From Opisthocomus hoazin (taxonomy: Eukaryota > Chordata > Aves > Opisthocomiformes > Opisthocomidae), in NCBI RefSeq assembly GCF_030867145.1, contig NC_134441.1:2318001-2382000 (forward strand): a stretch of 64,000 nucleotides of DNA, written 5' to 3'. Below, one piece after another: positions 1-10,045 of the stretch. The notes beneath the pieces were generated by a model. It was given only the letters and a program-made list of their open reading frames with translations. It was not told where the DNA came from and did no database searches. Position 1 is the stretch's first letter, and the number at the start of each line of letters is the position of its first letter. The translations under genes and the position numbers were made by a program.

Positions 1-85
1 TGTCACCAACCACCTCTCTGTTTTCCACGTGCCTCAGCGTAGTTTCCAGGAGGATCTGCTCCAGGATCTTGCCAGGCACACATTG
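1..85 (-). mobile_element. CR1 LINE fragment (reverse transcriptase region)
   Basis: Read on the minus strand this encodes a piece resembling the CR1 reverse transcriptase segment PGKILEQILLE followed by a degraded continuation. It is cut by the left window edge and has no CR1 3' tail here. It lies upstream of IL1B and is old and non-functional. Confidence 0.6.
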
Positions 86-210
86 AGCCCAGAGCATTGC
101 TCCTGGTCTTTCCCACGCACGGCCCTTCGCTCAGCCCTACGGTGCTGCTCAGGGGCAGGCAGCCCCCAGGCCTTCCCAGTCTCAAGAGAGGAACTGAGCA
201 AAACCAGGCG

Positions 211-229
211 TTGCGAAAGTGGAAATCCC
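211..229. promoter_or_regulatory. C/EBP-like and NF-kB-like sites upstream of IL1B
   Basis: TTGCGAAA at 211-218 resembles a C/EBP half-palindrome. The minus strand of 220-229 reads GGGATTTCCA, a good kappa-B match. IL1B genes are known to be driven by C/EBP beta and NF-kB, so the pair fits, but the transcription start is not resolved. A pyrimidine-AG at about 390 before the ATG exon suggests a separate non-coding first exon further left, in which case these sites could be intronic. Confidence 0.35.
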
Positions 230-404
230 GCTCTGACGGAGCTTCCTTCCAGTGCCTCTTCAAAACCCGCTGCCCCGACGCCGCCGGGTTCAGAGCACCC
301 GAGCCACGCTGCAGGAGGGACAGGCAGGAGCAGGCAGCCCAGCGCCGCGGCTCTCGACAAGTACCGACAGGTCTCTGCCCAGGTTTTCGCAGCCGGCTGT
401 GGAG

Positions 405-1737
405 ATGGCGTTCGTCCCCGATTTGGACACCCTGGAAAGCAGCAGGTAAGCGTGGCCGTGCCAGAGGGGACACTAGGGACGCAATGTGACCCTGGTGCCA
501 TGGTGGCCCCGGCTTCACTGCCTCTCCTTTCCTTCCAGCCTGAACGATGAGACGTTTTATGGCCCCGACTGGCCCTGCCCGCAGAAGGTAATGCAGGGGC
601 GGTGGAAAAGGCCCTGGGATCCCTGTGATGAGGAAGCCGAGCTCTCACCCCACGTCCCCTTCATTCCCCAGAAACCCCACCTGGACCTGGAGCTGACATC
701 GCCCGGGGTGGGCATCCAGGTGACGCTGACCAAGGGACACCCTGCCAGGACCTTTCGCCAGGCCGCCGTCCTCGTGGTGGCTGTGACCAAGTTCCAGAAG
801 CGGCCGGTGCATGAAGACTTTGCCGACAGTGACCTTGGGTGCTTCCTGGATGAGATTTTCGGTATGGGGGGCTGGTTTCGGGGCTATCAACCCAGCCGGG
901 GGATGCTCTTGGGGGATGCTCTTGGACCCGGGAGCATCAGCAGCCCCCTGACCTTCTCCCTCTCCACAGAGCCCATCTCCTTCCAGCGGGTCGAGGAGAG
1001 CTACGCCGCGGCACCTGTCTACCGCTACACCCGCTCCCAGTCCTTCGACATCCTCGACATCGACCAGAAGTGCTTCGTGCTGGAGTCGCCCACCCAGCTG
1101 GTAGCCCTGCACCTACAGGGACCCTCCGCCGGGCGGAAAGGTGAGGGGACCCGGTCCTGACCCTGTGTCCCTGTCCCCAACACTGGGACCTCCCAGGAGC
1201 CACCCCATGGCCCCGGGACCACCCGTTAACCCGTCCCTCCTCTCTGCAGTGAAGCTCAACATCGCTCTGTACCGTCCCCGGCCGTCGCAGGGTGGCCCAG
1301 GGACCATGCGGCTGCCGGTGGCATTGGGCATCAAGGGCTACCAGCTCTACATGTCATGCGTGATGAGCGGCGCCGAGCCCGTGCTGCAGCTGGAGGTGAG
1401 CGGGGAGGTCCCACCAGCACCAACGCCCCGTGGGTTGATCTTCGACTTGATGATCTCAGAGGTCTTTTCCAACCTATGATTCTATGATCCTACCCTGAAC
1501 CCCATTTCGCTCTCCTGCTTTTAGGAAGCCGACGTCAGGAGGGACATCGAGAGCATGGAGCTGACCCGCTTCATCTTCTACCGCCTGGACAGCCCGGCCG
1601 AGGGCACAACCCGCTTTGAGTCGGCTGCCTTCCCCGGCTGGTTCATCTGCACGTCCCTGCAGCCCCGCCAGCCCGTTGGCATCACCAACCGGCCCGACCA
1701 GGTCAACATTGCCACCTACGAGCTGAGTGGGCGCTGA
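405..1737 (+). CDS. IL1B: Interleukin-1 beta, six coding exons
   Basis: Pro-inflammatory cytokine of the IL-1 family, made as a cytosolic precursor without signal peptide and acting through the IL-1 receptor. Coding exons: 405-445, 539-587, 672-861, 970-1140, 1250-1395, 1525-1737. All have GT/AG borders and phases join to 810 nt (269 aa plus TGA); chicken IL1B is about this length. The start MAFVPDLD is the typical avian one. The beta-trefoil occupies roughly residues 120-269; the IL-1 signature FESAAFPGWFICTSL starts at residue 230, and YRYTRSQSFDI, LGIKGYQLYMSC and NIATYELSGR are strongly IL-1 beta-like. Introns are very short (about 80-130 nt). The last intron carries a CR1 3' tail. No frame damage is visible. 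IL1A, present between IL1B and CKAP2L in mammals, is not found in this window. Confidence 0.96.
1425..1492 (+). mobile_element. CR1 3' tail in IL1B intron 5
   Basis: The stretch runs through the CR1 3' UTR signature (AGAGGTCTTTTCCAACCT) into ATGATTCTATGATCC, the CR1 terminal octamer repeat. Only about 65 bp remain, ending some 30 bp before the splice acceptor of the last IL1B exon. Confidence 0.7.
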
Positions 1738-2090
1738 GGAGCCCCCATGCCCAACCAAACCCAACCGGCAGTCACCGGTTCGCAGGCCGTATGTACCGAG
1801 TACAAACCCCCCCGAGCTGGGACCCCCGTCCTCCCCATCTATTTCAGGTGAAATAGCACCTCTGGGCCCCGTGGGCCCGAATCCTCCCCATTTGTACTTA
1901 TTTATCGGGACTGACCAGTGCCTTTGTTCTTATTTATTGTGTCCATCCCTGGCTTTTAACTTATAGACGTGTTCTGTGTATACATACTTATAATTTATGT
2001 ACATTCATTTGGAAATGTTGTGATTTTTACTGGGAATGGGGGGATTTGTTGCAGCTGGAGGTGGAAATAAAAAGTTTCCCAGGATGGTGT
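1738..2090 (+). terminator. IL1B: IL1B 3' UTR with AU-rich elements and poly(A) signal
   Basis: After the stop codon there are ATTTA pentamers at 1900-1904, 1932-1936 and 1993-1997, the usual instability elements of cytokine mRNAs. A canonical AATAAA lies at 2066-2071, so cleavage is expected at about 2085-2095. From 1977 onward the sequence belongs to the inverted duplication described separately. Confidence 0.8.
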
Positions 2091-2409
2091 CGCTCAGCTC
2101 ATTGCTCTCACAGCCGTTAAATGACGCCGGGAGAGGGGGGTGGTAATGGATGGGAAATTCCTGCTGTTTCGGCTGCTTTTGGGGACTCTCCAGGCCGGGG
2201 CGGAAAGCCTGGGGGGTGGGGGGTGACCCCACATCTCAGGGACCTCCCTGGCTTCCCCATGCAGGACCCTCCGCCACCCCCTCCCCATGCCCACCCCGCA
2301 GCCGGAGGGGTGGCTGGGGTGGGCGTCCCACAGGTGGGGGCCACCCACAGCCGCCCCGGCAGCCCCTCAGCCACTGCCCCCCCACCCCAGCTCACCGCTG
2401 AGGCGCGGC
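1977..2409 (+). repeat. Inverted duplication, left arm (IL1B 3' end)
   Basis: This stretch, from the end of the IL1B 3' UTR including its AATAAA to about 320 bp past the cleavage site, recurs in reverse orientation at 22161-22604. By eye the arms differ at only a few percent of positions plus small indels. Homology begins at TGTATACATAC and stops at GAGGCGCGGCG. The arms enclose the retroelement cluster. Confidence 0.9.
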
Positions 2410-2492
2410 GGGGCGTGGCGCGGCCGTAGCGTGGCGTGACATTGCGTGGCGTGGCGTGACGTGGTCCAGCACGGTGTGGTCTGTCATGATGT
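2410..2492. repeat. Degenerate CGTGGCGTGA tandem repeat
   Basis: Short imperfect tandem copies of CGTGGCGTGA and GTGGC-type words fill the gap between the duplicated IL1B segment and the first LTR. Nothing coding is seen. Confidence 0.5.
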
Positions 2493-2992
2493 GGCGTCGT
2501 GGTTTGACCCGGCAGCCAGGACCACGCAGCCGCCCGCTCACTTGCTCCCCCCACAGCAGGATGGGAGGAGAGTGGAGGAAATGTAAAACCCGCAGGTTGG
2601 GATAAAGACAGCTGAAGAAGACAATAAAGGAAATAATAATAATAGTAATAGCAATAGCAATAATAATAGTAATAATAGGCTCTGATGGGTTTTTGCGCCA
2701 GTGGCTTCTCTACGTGAGCATTGTGCTGCTGCTTTTGATGCCGTGAAAAGCCTCTTTATCTCTGTTGCTTGGCACATCTGCCCTCCCAAGGCCGAGCTGT
2801 AGAACTATTGAGGAGCCTCTCGATCTGAGAGCTTTCCTGTCTTCTCAAAACAGCAAGTCCAGTTTGTCTAAGTAGTGTTGTTGAGGAGCCTCTTTATCTT
2901 CAAGCTTTCCTGTCTTCTCAAAACAGCAAGGATCTAGATTAGTTTAATTACAATCACTCTGGTAAGTGGAAATTTTACATTTACAGGTATCA
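2493..2992 (-). mobile_element. LTR of a minus-strand endogenous retrovirus
   Basis: On the minus strand the element starts TGATACC just after a purine tract (AAAAGAAAAGGAGGGA, 2995-3010) and ends with a ...CAAACCACGAC-type terminus common to avian LTRs. Two direct repeats of 50 bp with period 73 (2808-2857 and 2881-2930) sit where U3 enhancers would be. An AAT/AGT-type microsatellite lies at about 2630-2680. It appears to be the 3' LTR of the provirus whose env end lies at 3080-3353. The left border is approximate. Confidence 0.55.
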
Positions 2993-3079
2993 GATCCCTC
3001 CTTTTCTTTTGACGAATTGTAGCTAGAAAGCTATGGAATCCTCACTATTGTATTTTGTAGGTATTATTTTCAAATTCCT

Positions 3080-3353
3080 TTAGTCTTTCACACCAAGGCT
3101 CCGGGAAAAGTATTTTCCAGTTTCTATTTGGTGCCTAATCTTGTTCCTTTTCCAGTCACTGTGTGTCTCAGCTGAGCCCTGACAACCCCAAAGGAAACAT
3201 TTGAGAGACATGCAAACAAGTATTCCTAAAACCACCAGTGTGATCATTCCCATGAATAATTGTTTCAACCATTCTAAATTGGGGAGCCAAGAGGTTAATT
3301 TATCCCATAAATCTCAAAATCCCAAGGAAGTATCATCCAAAGATACTTCATGG
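3080..3353 (-). pseudogene. Retroviral env transmembrane fragment
   Basis: The minus strand encodes the end of an envelope transmembrane subunit: a WLKQLF-type membrane-proximal part, a hydrophobic span (MGMITLVVLGILVC) followed by cysteines, and a short charged cytoplasmic tail ending at a stop near 3080. It is followed by a purine tract and LTR, as expected. It is cut at 3353 by the insertion of ERV1. The surface subunit is missing from both flanks. Confidence 0.6.
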
Positions 3354-4004
3354 TGTAACCAAGGTGATGGAATCAGTTGACCATAAACATGAACAATGCT
3401 GCTATGTCCCTTGTACAGCCCTGCCTACCTGGACATTAGGGCTGGGAACAGAGGGTTTAGTCCCTAGGTAACCATTAATGTTAAACAATAACGGTGGAGG
3501 GGGATTTTTAATAGAAATAGCGTTACCTGATAGTTGCAGGTGCATTTGTGGTACCTATCCATTGTGTAAATTAACTGAAGCAGAGAGTCATACATCTCCC
3601 CCCAAAGAAGCTAGTTTTAATTAAAACCAGGAGTCGCCTAGAACCGGTCAAGACAACCTGGCCGCAGGGACAAGAGCCAGAAGAGGACTGAGCTTGCACG
3701 GAAACAGGGGTCAACCAGCGGACACTGTGATGAAGAGGATGAGCCTTCATCTTGTGACCCCCGACGACCACCACTAGGAGGCACTGTGCAAGTACGGGTG
3801 GGAGGAGTGTATGGAAATGGACTAATTTTACTATGAAAGGAAGAGCTTATGTAATCAGATGAATATGTATAATTTGATCTATATAAACTGCACGGAAGGG
3901 GTATGGGGTGTGCACGTTGGGTGGAATTAACCCCATGCATCCAGCGCTGCACTTTTAACACTACATTGGTGTTACGAGGTTTTATTCCCGGATTTTCGGT
4001 GACA
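3354..4004 (+). mobile_element. ERV1 5' LTR
   Basis: Starts TGTAACC and ends TTCGGTGACA. TATAAA lies at 3882-3887, upstream of a conserved block shared with the 3' LTR. It is about 65 bp longer than the 3' LTR, so indels have accumulated since insertion. Confidence 0.8.
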
Positions 4005-4009
4005 GTTTC

Positions 4010-4132
4010 TGGCACCCCAGATGGGACCCTGCTTGTGAATACCGACGGATCCGCAGGATCACGGGACCTCCAGCTGGCATCGAGGGATTCTCGAGGAGAA
4101 CCTCTGATCCCCGGACTGAAGGATTCCAAGTA
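4010..4132 (+). other. ERV1 primer-binding region, leader and splice donor
   Basis: Five bases after the LTR end, 4010-4028 reads TGGCACCCCAGATGGGACC, in the position of a primer binding site; I do not assign the tRNA. The leader then runs to CCAAGTAAGT at about 4127-4136, which fits a viral major splice donor. A near copy of 4093-4135 occurs again at 5199-5241. Confidence 0.5.
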
Positions 4133-4432
4133 AGTCCCCTGGAATTTAATTAAGGCATTCTTTTAATAAGTAACATGGGTTAAAGCCTGCTCGTAAGTCA
4201 CGGTGAAAGCCACGCAGGGTTGGGCTAAAAGAGGTGCCTCTGTTAGAAAGTCTCTGCTCGGTGAAAGCCGGTGGAGCAGGGCCCAAGGTGGGGAGTCTTC
4301 AACTGGGGGGTTGAAGTCTCCAAGATTCCGGCAGGGAGCTGGGATCCCAGAGGGAACTCCCACAAGAGTTGGGGTCCCTCTGACCAGTGCCTGTGATATA
4401 GTGCACAATCACAGCCACTGGTCGTTCAGGAG

Positions 4433-4897
4433 ATGTGCACATTTCCGAATAAAAAGCCCATCCCACGGGGTACACCTTTGGGATGTATTTTGAAACACTG
4501 GAAGGATCTGGGGGGTGGTCCTTTGACTCGGAAGCAGTTGATTGAGTATTGTAATCATTGGTGGCCAATGTATACTCTGGATGGTGGAGAAAGATGGCCG
4601 GAGAATGGGACACTGTGTTATAACACTATCTTACAATTAATGTTGTTTTGTAAAAGGGAAGGTAAATGGGAAGAGATGACATGTGTAGATTTGTTTTTCT
4701 CGTTGAGAAATCATCCAGAATGGCAAAGGCAGTGTGGGATACATCCACACAGTTCTATGGTGATGGCTTTAAAGAAGGGAAAATGTGAAAAGGGCTCGAA
4801 GAAATGTTGTGCTGCTTGTAGTGTTGGCAAGGAATGTTTGAAATATGAGTCTGAGGAGGATGATGTTGAATTGATGGTTGCACCTCGTCAGAGATGA
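4433..4897 (+). pseudogene. gag: ERV1 gag matrix domain
   Basis: An open stretch of 154 codons resembles gammaretroviral matrix: PLGCILKHWKDL near the start, then a helical region rich in Trp and Cys (CNHWWPMYTLDG), ending in an acidic tail. The original initiator may lie upstream. Shortly after, at about 5090-5190 and in another frame, a capsid N-terminus is recognisable (a segment including FSITDLRSWKEVAG). There the gag reading breaks off into the deletion junction. Confidence 0.7.
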
Positions 4898-5197
4898 GGA
4901 GGTGATCAGGAGGATCGAGAGTTTGAGACTGATAGTCCTTCTGCTTCTCCTATGGAGGCGGGGGGCAGGAGGATCCAGCCCGGTTTCAGGAAGGACACGG
5001 GGAAGGATGGGGGGAGTGGCTGAACCGGCTCCTCTCCAAGCTCCTCTCCGAGAAGCGGTAGGGAATAATGGTCCAGTAATTTCCAGTGAAATTTCCGTTT
5101 TCAATAACTGATTTAAGGTCATGGAAAGAAGTTGCGGGCACATATCGAGAGGACCTTGAAAGCGTAGCGAAGGTTATTGAAACAATAATTTTGTTTA

Positions 5198-5800
5198 TTG
5201 AGGAGAACCTCTGATCCTCGGACCAAAGGATTCCAAGTGCAGCCCTGGAGGCCGCAATCAAGTGGGAAAATTGAAAGAATGAACCAAACATTAAAAAGAC
5301 AAATAAGTAAGATTTGTCAAGAAATATCTTTAAAATGGCCACAAGCTTTACCATTAGCACTCCTGAGAATCAGAATTCAACCAAGATCTAAAGATGGTGT
5401 AAGTCCATACGAAATCTTGTATGGCAGACCTGATCAGACTCCTTTAATCCCAGGGGATATGAAGATAGCAGGGGAAACAGATTTAAAAATGTATTTGATT
5501 TCTTTAGGAAAAACCCTCGAAGCACTCCGAAAATACGTTGTGCTGACCAGATCGCTTGCTTTGGATACGCCTGTGCATCAATATCCACCAGGTGATTTTG
5601 TGTGCATAAGGACTTGGAACTCTGAACCACTGCAGGAGAAGTGGAAGGGACCTTGCCAGGTGCTGTTAACAACTTACACTGCGATCAAAGTAGAAAGGGT
5701 GGAACTGTGGATACGCTACACTCGAGTGAAGAAGGCCCCTTCATGGAGAGTCATCAATAGAGATCCAGAAACTGCAAAACTGGCTTTGAAATATGGCTGA
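5198..5800 (+). pseudogene. pol: ERV1 integrase C-terminal part (pol remnant)
   Basis: About 190 codons correspond to the last part of a gammaretroviral integrase: RPQSSGKIERMNQTLK, SPYEILYGRP and a C-terminal GDFVCIRTW...WKGPCQVLLTT segment. The zinc-binding domain and most of the catalytic core are absent, deleted at about 5198-5243. The end overlaps the env start at 5793, the usual gammaretroviral arrangement. Confidence 0.8.
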
Positions 5801-7471
5801 AAAGGGTGATTATCACTGTAAAATACGGGGGAAATGGATCTTGATTTGGAAATTGATGATGATGGGAACATTGTCTAAAGTATTAGAAGTGAAAGCAGGG
5901 TGTGCTAATCTGCTTCCAATAGAAGCAGAACAATTGATACACCTCCCAAGGAGAACTCCGAAGGAAAATTTGATGGTCGGATTAATAAAAGAATTCGCTA
6001 ATTTACAGAACATAACCCAAATAACTGCATGTCTTCCGATCCCAAGAGTGGTAGGGGAACCAGTTCCATGGGGAATTTTAACAACAAATCTGTGTAGTGA
6101 AAAATCCAACAATGACGGTACTTATTGTGAGCAAGTTCCTGTTGTTGAGTGGCAGGAACGAATAGATTATGTTAAAAAGCAATGGAAAACCCCTGGAAAT
6201 AGAGCAGATTGTGAAAAGTTACTAAATTATGTTTTCGCCAAAATAGGTAGGTTTCATAATGTGGGTTGGTGCACTTATGATGAACCAGTTAAGAAAAACG
6301 TTAGTTGAACGATCATGGAATGGGAATGCAGAAAGTCCAACCAAACTAAACAGGAAATAACTTCGTGGGATTCAGTATGGTCCATGGCCATCTCATCTCA
6401 ATTTCAGTACATGGCCAATGCCCCCTGGTGTTTTACTTGGGATGGGATGATTTTTGCAGCTTTCCCATCGGTCAATGACAAAGGAAGCACTTCCCAAGAA
6501 AAGGAATTATCGTACCCTGGTGGAATTGTACAAAGATATATAATTGTAGTACAGTTAGTGAAGCAGTCCAAAGCGTTCCACCTCTGGCAGCTGCATTGAA
6601 ATATGGATGCTGGTGTAGAGGACTTAAAAATGATTTACAATTTACTGATACGTATAAGCCCAAAAGAGGAACAATATTCAGTTGTAGAAAATCTACAATT
6701 CCAAGTCCGGGACATTTAGTTTGGGCAATGAGTGACGGAACCTGGTCCACTCATCTACCGGTGGATGGGAAGGTAAAACAAATTACTTTGGGAATGCCGA
6801 TATTATGTCCAATTTGGAAAAAGACTCCCTCTAAAGGAAACTCTGAGAATCTGAAATTATTATGAGTAAAGAGATCAGAAGTTGATGAAGATGAAAATCG
6901 GAATGAACCATCAACAGGAGTAAGAATTGGATGATATTTGAAATCCTTATTGACTCCCTTATCAATCTATAGGAATAGGGCCTGGGTATATAAACTAACT
7001 GATCAGGTAGAAAAATTAGCAAACGTGACAAGGAAAGGATTCAAACAGTTCAACCTGCAGTTACAAGCAACTTCAAGAATGACCTTGCAAAACAGAATGG
7101 CCTTAGACATGCTCCTGTTAAAGGAACATGGGGTATGCGGATACCTAAAGGACAGGGTAGACCACTGCTGTATGCATATCCCCAGCGCTACTCAGGATGT
7201 TGAACACGACTTAAATTTATTAGAACAGATAGAAAAAGAAACTCAGGAGATCCAACAAGACATGCAAGAAAATTGCCTTCACAAAATTTTTAATGGATTA
7301 GAGTGGAATCTGAGTCCCTGGGTAAAATCCTTAATTAGCACCGGGCTACATTTGTTAATCGTATTTTTGGTGATATTACTCATTTACTATTGTTTAAAAA
7401 GGGAACTCACCAATAAAACAGCCTTCAATCGGATGATCATTCAGGCCGCAGCTAAGAGACAAACTCAGTGA
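5793..7471 (+). pseudogene. env: ERV1 envelope gene, interrupted
   Basis: Surface part at 5793-6308 (in-frame stop at 6306), continuing in the same frame at 6315-6599. It then shifts frame near 6600 (6596-6865, stop) and resumes with the transmembrane subunit at 6938-7471. The transmembrane part has heptad-like helices, an immunosuppressive-type region beginning LQNRMALDMLLLKEHG, a cysteine cluster with nine residues between the first Cys and the Cys pair, and a C-terminal membrane span (LLIVFLVILLIYY). At least two stops and one frameshift separate the parts, so no full product is encoded. Confidence 0.8.
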
Positions 7472-7629
7472 TTCAGTTGCAATGCTCCCATCATCATATA
7501 ATAAATAATGGATAATTATATTATTGAAGAATTTGATCATTATTAGCAATAGATATTGAATCAATGTGTAATTAATGTAATTTGATTTTAAATGGAAGTA
7601 TTGAAAGTAATGATTATTTCAAAACTTCC

Positions 7630-8225
7630 AAAGGGGGGAAATGTAACCAAGGTGATGGAATCGGTTGACCATAAACATGAGCAGTGCTGCTGAGTCCCTG
7701 GTACAGCCCGACCCACCTGGGCACTGGGGCTGGGAACGGAGGGTCCAGTCTCTGGGTAAGCATCAACGCCGACCATAGTGGGCAGTTGTGTTTCTGGCGA
7801 GAGAAATGCTGGCGTGTGGTTCTGTGAAACGGCCTGCAGAGACTGAGCAGGACTGCCAAGCCTGCGAGCAGAGCAGGCAAAAGGCGATTGCGGCAGGGGG
7901 AGATGGGGACCACCGACTCACTGCCCCCTACTCAAGTGACACCACCTACTCAGAAAGGAACAAGGGAAGGGGGTGACTGAGTCTGCGCAACCATTTACGT
8001 AAGAAGCGAGAAAAGTTTATACCAGTTGCCAAAGAGAACAATATTGAATATGCATGAATAAAATAAATATGTATATTTTTGGTCTATATAAACTGCACGG
8101 AAAAGGTATGAGGTATGCACGTTGGGTGGAATTATCCCCTGTGCATCCGGCGCTGCAATGAAGCATGTCTGCCTGTTCACACCACAGTGCTGTGACGAGG
8201 TTTTATTCCCGGATTTTCGGTGACA
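7630..8225 (+). mobile_element. ERV1 polypurine tract and 3' LTR
   Basis: The purine run AAAGGGGGGAAA (7630-7641) directly precedes TGTAACC at 7642. The LTR has TATAAA at 8087-8092 and ends TTCGGTGACA at 8225, matching the 5' LTR end. Between env and the tract, 7472-7629 is AT-rich and non-coding. Confidence 0.85.
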
Positions 8226-8316
8226 GTGGGAGGTGGAGGAATTGGTTTTCCATGGCTTCCATAGACACATCCCCGAACCAGTACGACCAACAACAACATG
8301 CGGATTCTGATCAAGT
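8226..8316 (-). pseudogene. Possible env signal-peptide start of ERV2
   Basis: On the minus strand a Met is followed by a hydrophobic stretch (MLLLVVLVRGCVYG) and then SHGKPIPPPP, like a signal peptide and mature envelope start. It runs straight into the ERV1 insertion at 8225. On the other side of ERV1 (3353) the minus strand resumes in an env transmembrane part, so the surface coding region is missing. Confidence 0.4.
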
Positions 8317-8319
8317 CAC

Positions 8320-9025
8320 AATCTGTGTCCGTTTTCCTTCCTCCGGGAGAGTCTATCCAGGTCGGCTGCTCCTTCCTGGAAAATAAGAACAGAAACAAAC
8401 TCGCTTCTCGGGTCAGAAGGGAGGAATGATAACTCACCTGCCAGGCCTCCCACAAACCCTCTCCTTCTCTCAGGTGCAGGGGGTTGTTTTCCAGGGGGTG
8501 TCTGCCCAAACGGACACGACACTGTTCACAAGAGGACAGACGCTTTTTGCATTCCTCCCTGGTACCCGGCCACCCTCGAGCTTGCGCCTCACAAAATAAA
8601 TCATCCCATTTCCATACGGAGGCCCTTTGGGCCACCCCGTCAGGGGGTGGGGTTCCCGTTAAAACTGCTTTGGTCACTTTAAATGGACCCCAAAGGGTTA
8701 TGGGCTGCTGTCGGACAGTTCGTTCAGCCTCACTACCAATAGGCCCTTTTCCCAAGCTGGGTACCTTTTTCCAGCATCTTTGAAACTACATGAAGAGAAC
8801 CCGGTGGGCCGCGTGGGCCCCTCTGGCCCCTTTTGCCACAAATGAATCGAGAGCCTGGTTCGGGCAAACCCGCACTCGATTTGGACGGGGTCCGTCGGAT
8901 GGATGGGTCCCGGGGCTTGGCAGGCATTGGCCTCAAACACCAACAGTCGTAACGCCTCATCGTGGACCTGGGTCCTCTCCCACGGGGCCTTTTTCCGCAG
9001 TAAATCTTACAAAGGTCTAGCAATA
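8320..9025 (-). pseudogene. pol: ERV2 RT connection, RNase H and integrase fragments
   Basis: Minus-strand frames give a connection-like piece (FARTRLSIHLWQKGPEGP, FKDAGKRYPAWEKGLL), then WGPFKVTKAVLTGTPPPDGVA, and then a cysteine pair (CEQC) followed by LREGEGLWEAWQV, as at the zinc-finger-to-core junction of integrases. The parts are in different frames with deletions between them. Confidence 0.55.
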
Positions 9026-9620
9026 ACCGAAAAATCAGGGATACGTTTTCTCCAGAACACGAGTAGTCCTAGTGCATGTTGTAGATCTTTCTTTGATTCT
9101 GGCATTTTAATTAGGTCAAGGGAGGACAGAGTATTGGGGGGGGATAGAAGTCCTTCCCCCCCTCCACCAGATTCCCAAAAATTTCACTTCGCTAGCAGGG
9201 GCTTGTATCTTTTCGCGCAAAATTGTCAGTCCTGTGCTTTCTAACTGGGTAACAATGTCCTGCTGCAACCCCCCAGCTTCCTCTGTCGGACTCCCTCCCA
9301 CGAGCACATCGTCTGGACACTGATAAATCTTCACCCCCGCTTGGGCAGGGATTGCTTCTAATTCCTGCGCCAGGGCATGGTGAGCTGACGCGAGAGAGTG
9401 CTGACAACCCTGGGGAAGCCGCCTGGAAGCGCACTGCTGTCCGTCCCGGGGGGACGCAGAACGGCTCTGATCTTCGGGCTGAAGGGGACCCACAAAGAAC
9501 ACGTCCTTAACAGCAACAGCTGCCAGAATGGGGTGCGCGTGCTCCGGAGCGGTGCTGATGAGCTCGGCAATGCTGGGCACAGCAGCCGCACCTCCGCGCT
9601 GGGGGTTTGAGCCAATTGCT
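9025..9620 (-). pseudogene. pol: ERV2 reverse transcriptase fragment
   Basis: The minus strand encodes part of the RT palm with ALAQELEAIPAQAGVKIYQC followed directly by PDDVLVGG, corresponding to the YxDD region but with extra residues, and then VKFLGIWWRGG. Catalytic spacing is altered. Adjacent frames are shifted. Confidence 0.65.
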
Positions 9621-9699
9621 TAATTTGGGGGGCACCGAAGGACCACGAACTTCCCTGGGTATCACGCCACTGTTTACTCTTTACAACATCCATGCCTAA

Positions 9700-10005
9700 A
9701 AGGTTCAACTGGAAAGGTCCCACAGCCACCATGGTGTCCACGGGGTCTTCCTCCCCGAGAGCCATAATGTCACCAGAGTTGTGGGCACTGTCTGGGTTTT
9801 CCCCAAGGCATTTGAAACTATCAGGCTGTTGGACGGGACTGGAATTCCACACCGTTCCGCCTCGACCCAGCTTAGCGCAGTAATTTGTGCTCCGGTGTCA
9901 ACCAAAAAGGTTACTGGTCTCCTCCTTGGCCCTACCGCCACCGTAATCAATAAATCCCCTTCGTTATTACAGGTGAGCTGTCTTACAAACATCCACCCTC
10001 CGCCT
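9700..10005 (-). pseudogene. pro: ERV2 retroviral aspartic protease
   Basis: The minus-strand frame includes TFLVDTGAQITALSW, the aspartic protease active site (DTGA), preceded by a beta-strand-like LLITVAVG. It is separated from gag by a CR1 insertion (10046-10474). Confidence 0.75.
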
Positions 10006-10045
10006 CCCCCCTCGCCCTGGAGGAGCAGAGGATTTAGTTTCCCAC

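Larger units (their letters stand above)
3354..8225 (+). mobile_element. ERV1: internally deleted gammaretrovirus-like provirus
   Basis: Both LTRs are present (3354-4004 and 7642-8225), both starting TGTAACC and ending GGTGACA, with a primer-site region after the first and a polypurine tract before the second. The order is gag matrix (4433-4897), a scrap of capsid, a repeated leader segment, the integrase C-terminus (5198-5800) and env (5793-7471). Protease, reverse transcriptase, RNase H and most of integrase are deleted. Flanking tetramers are ATGG (left) and GTGG (right), which could be a 4-bp target duplication with one mutation. LTR divergence and stops show an old, inactive copy. Confidence 0.85.
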
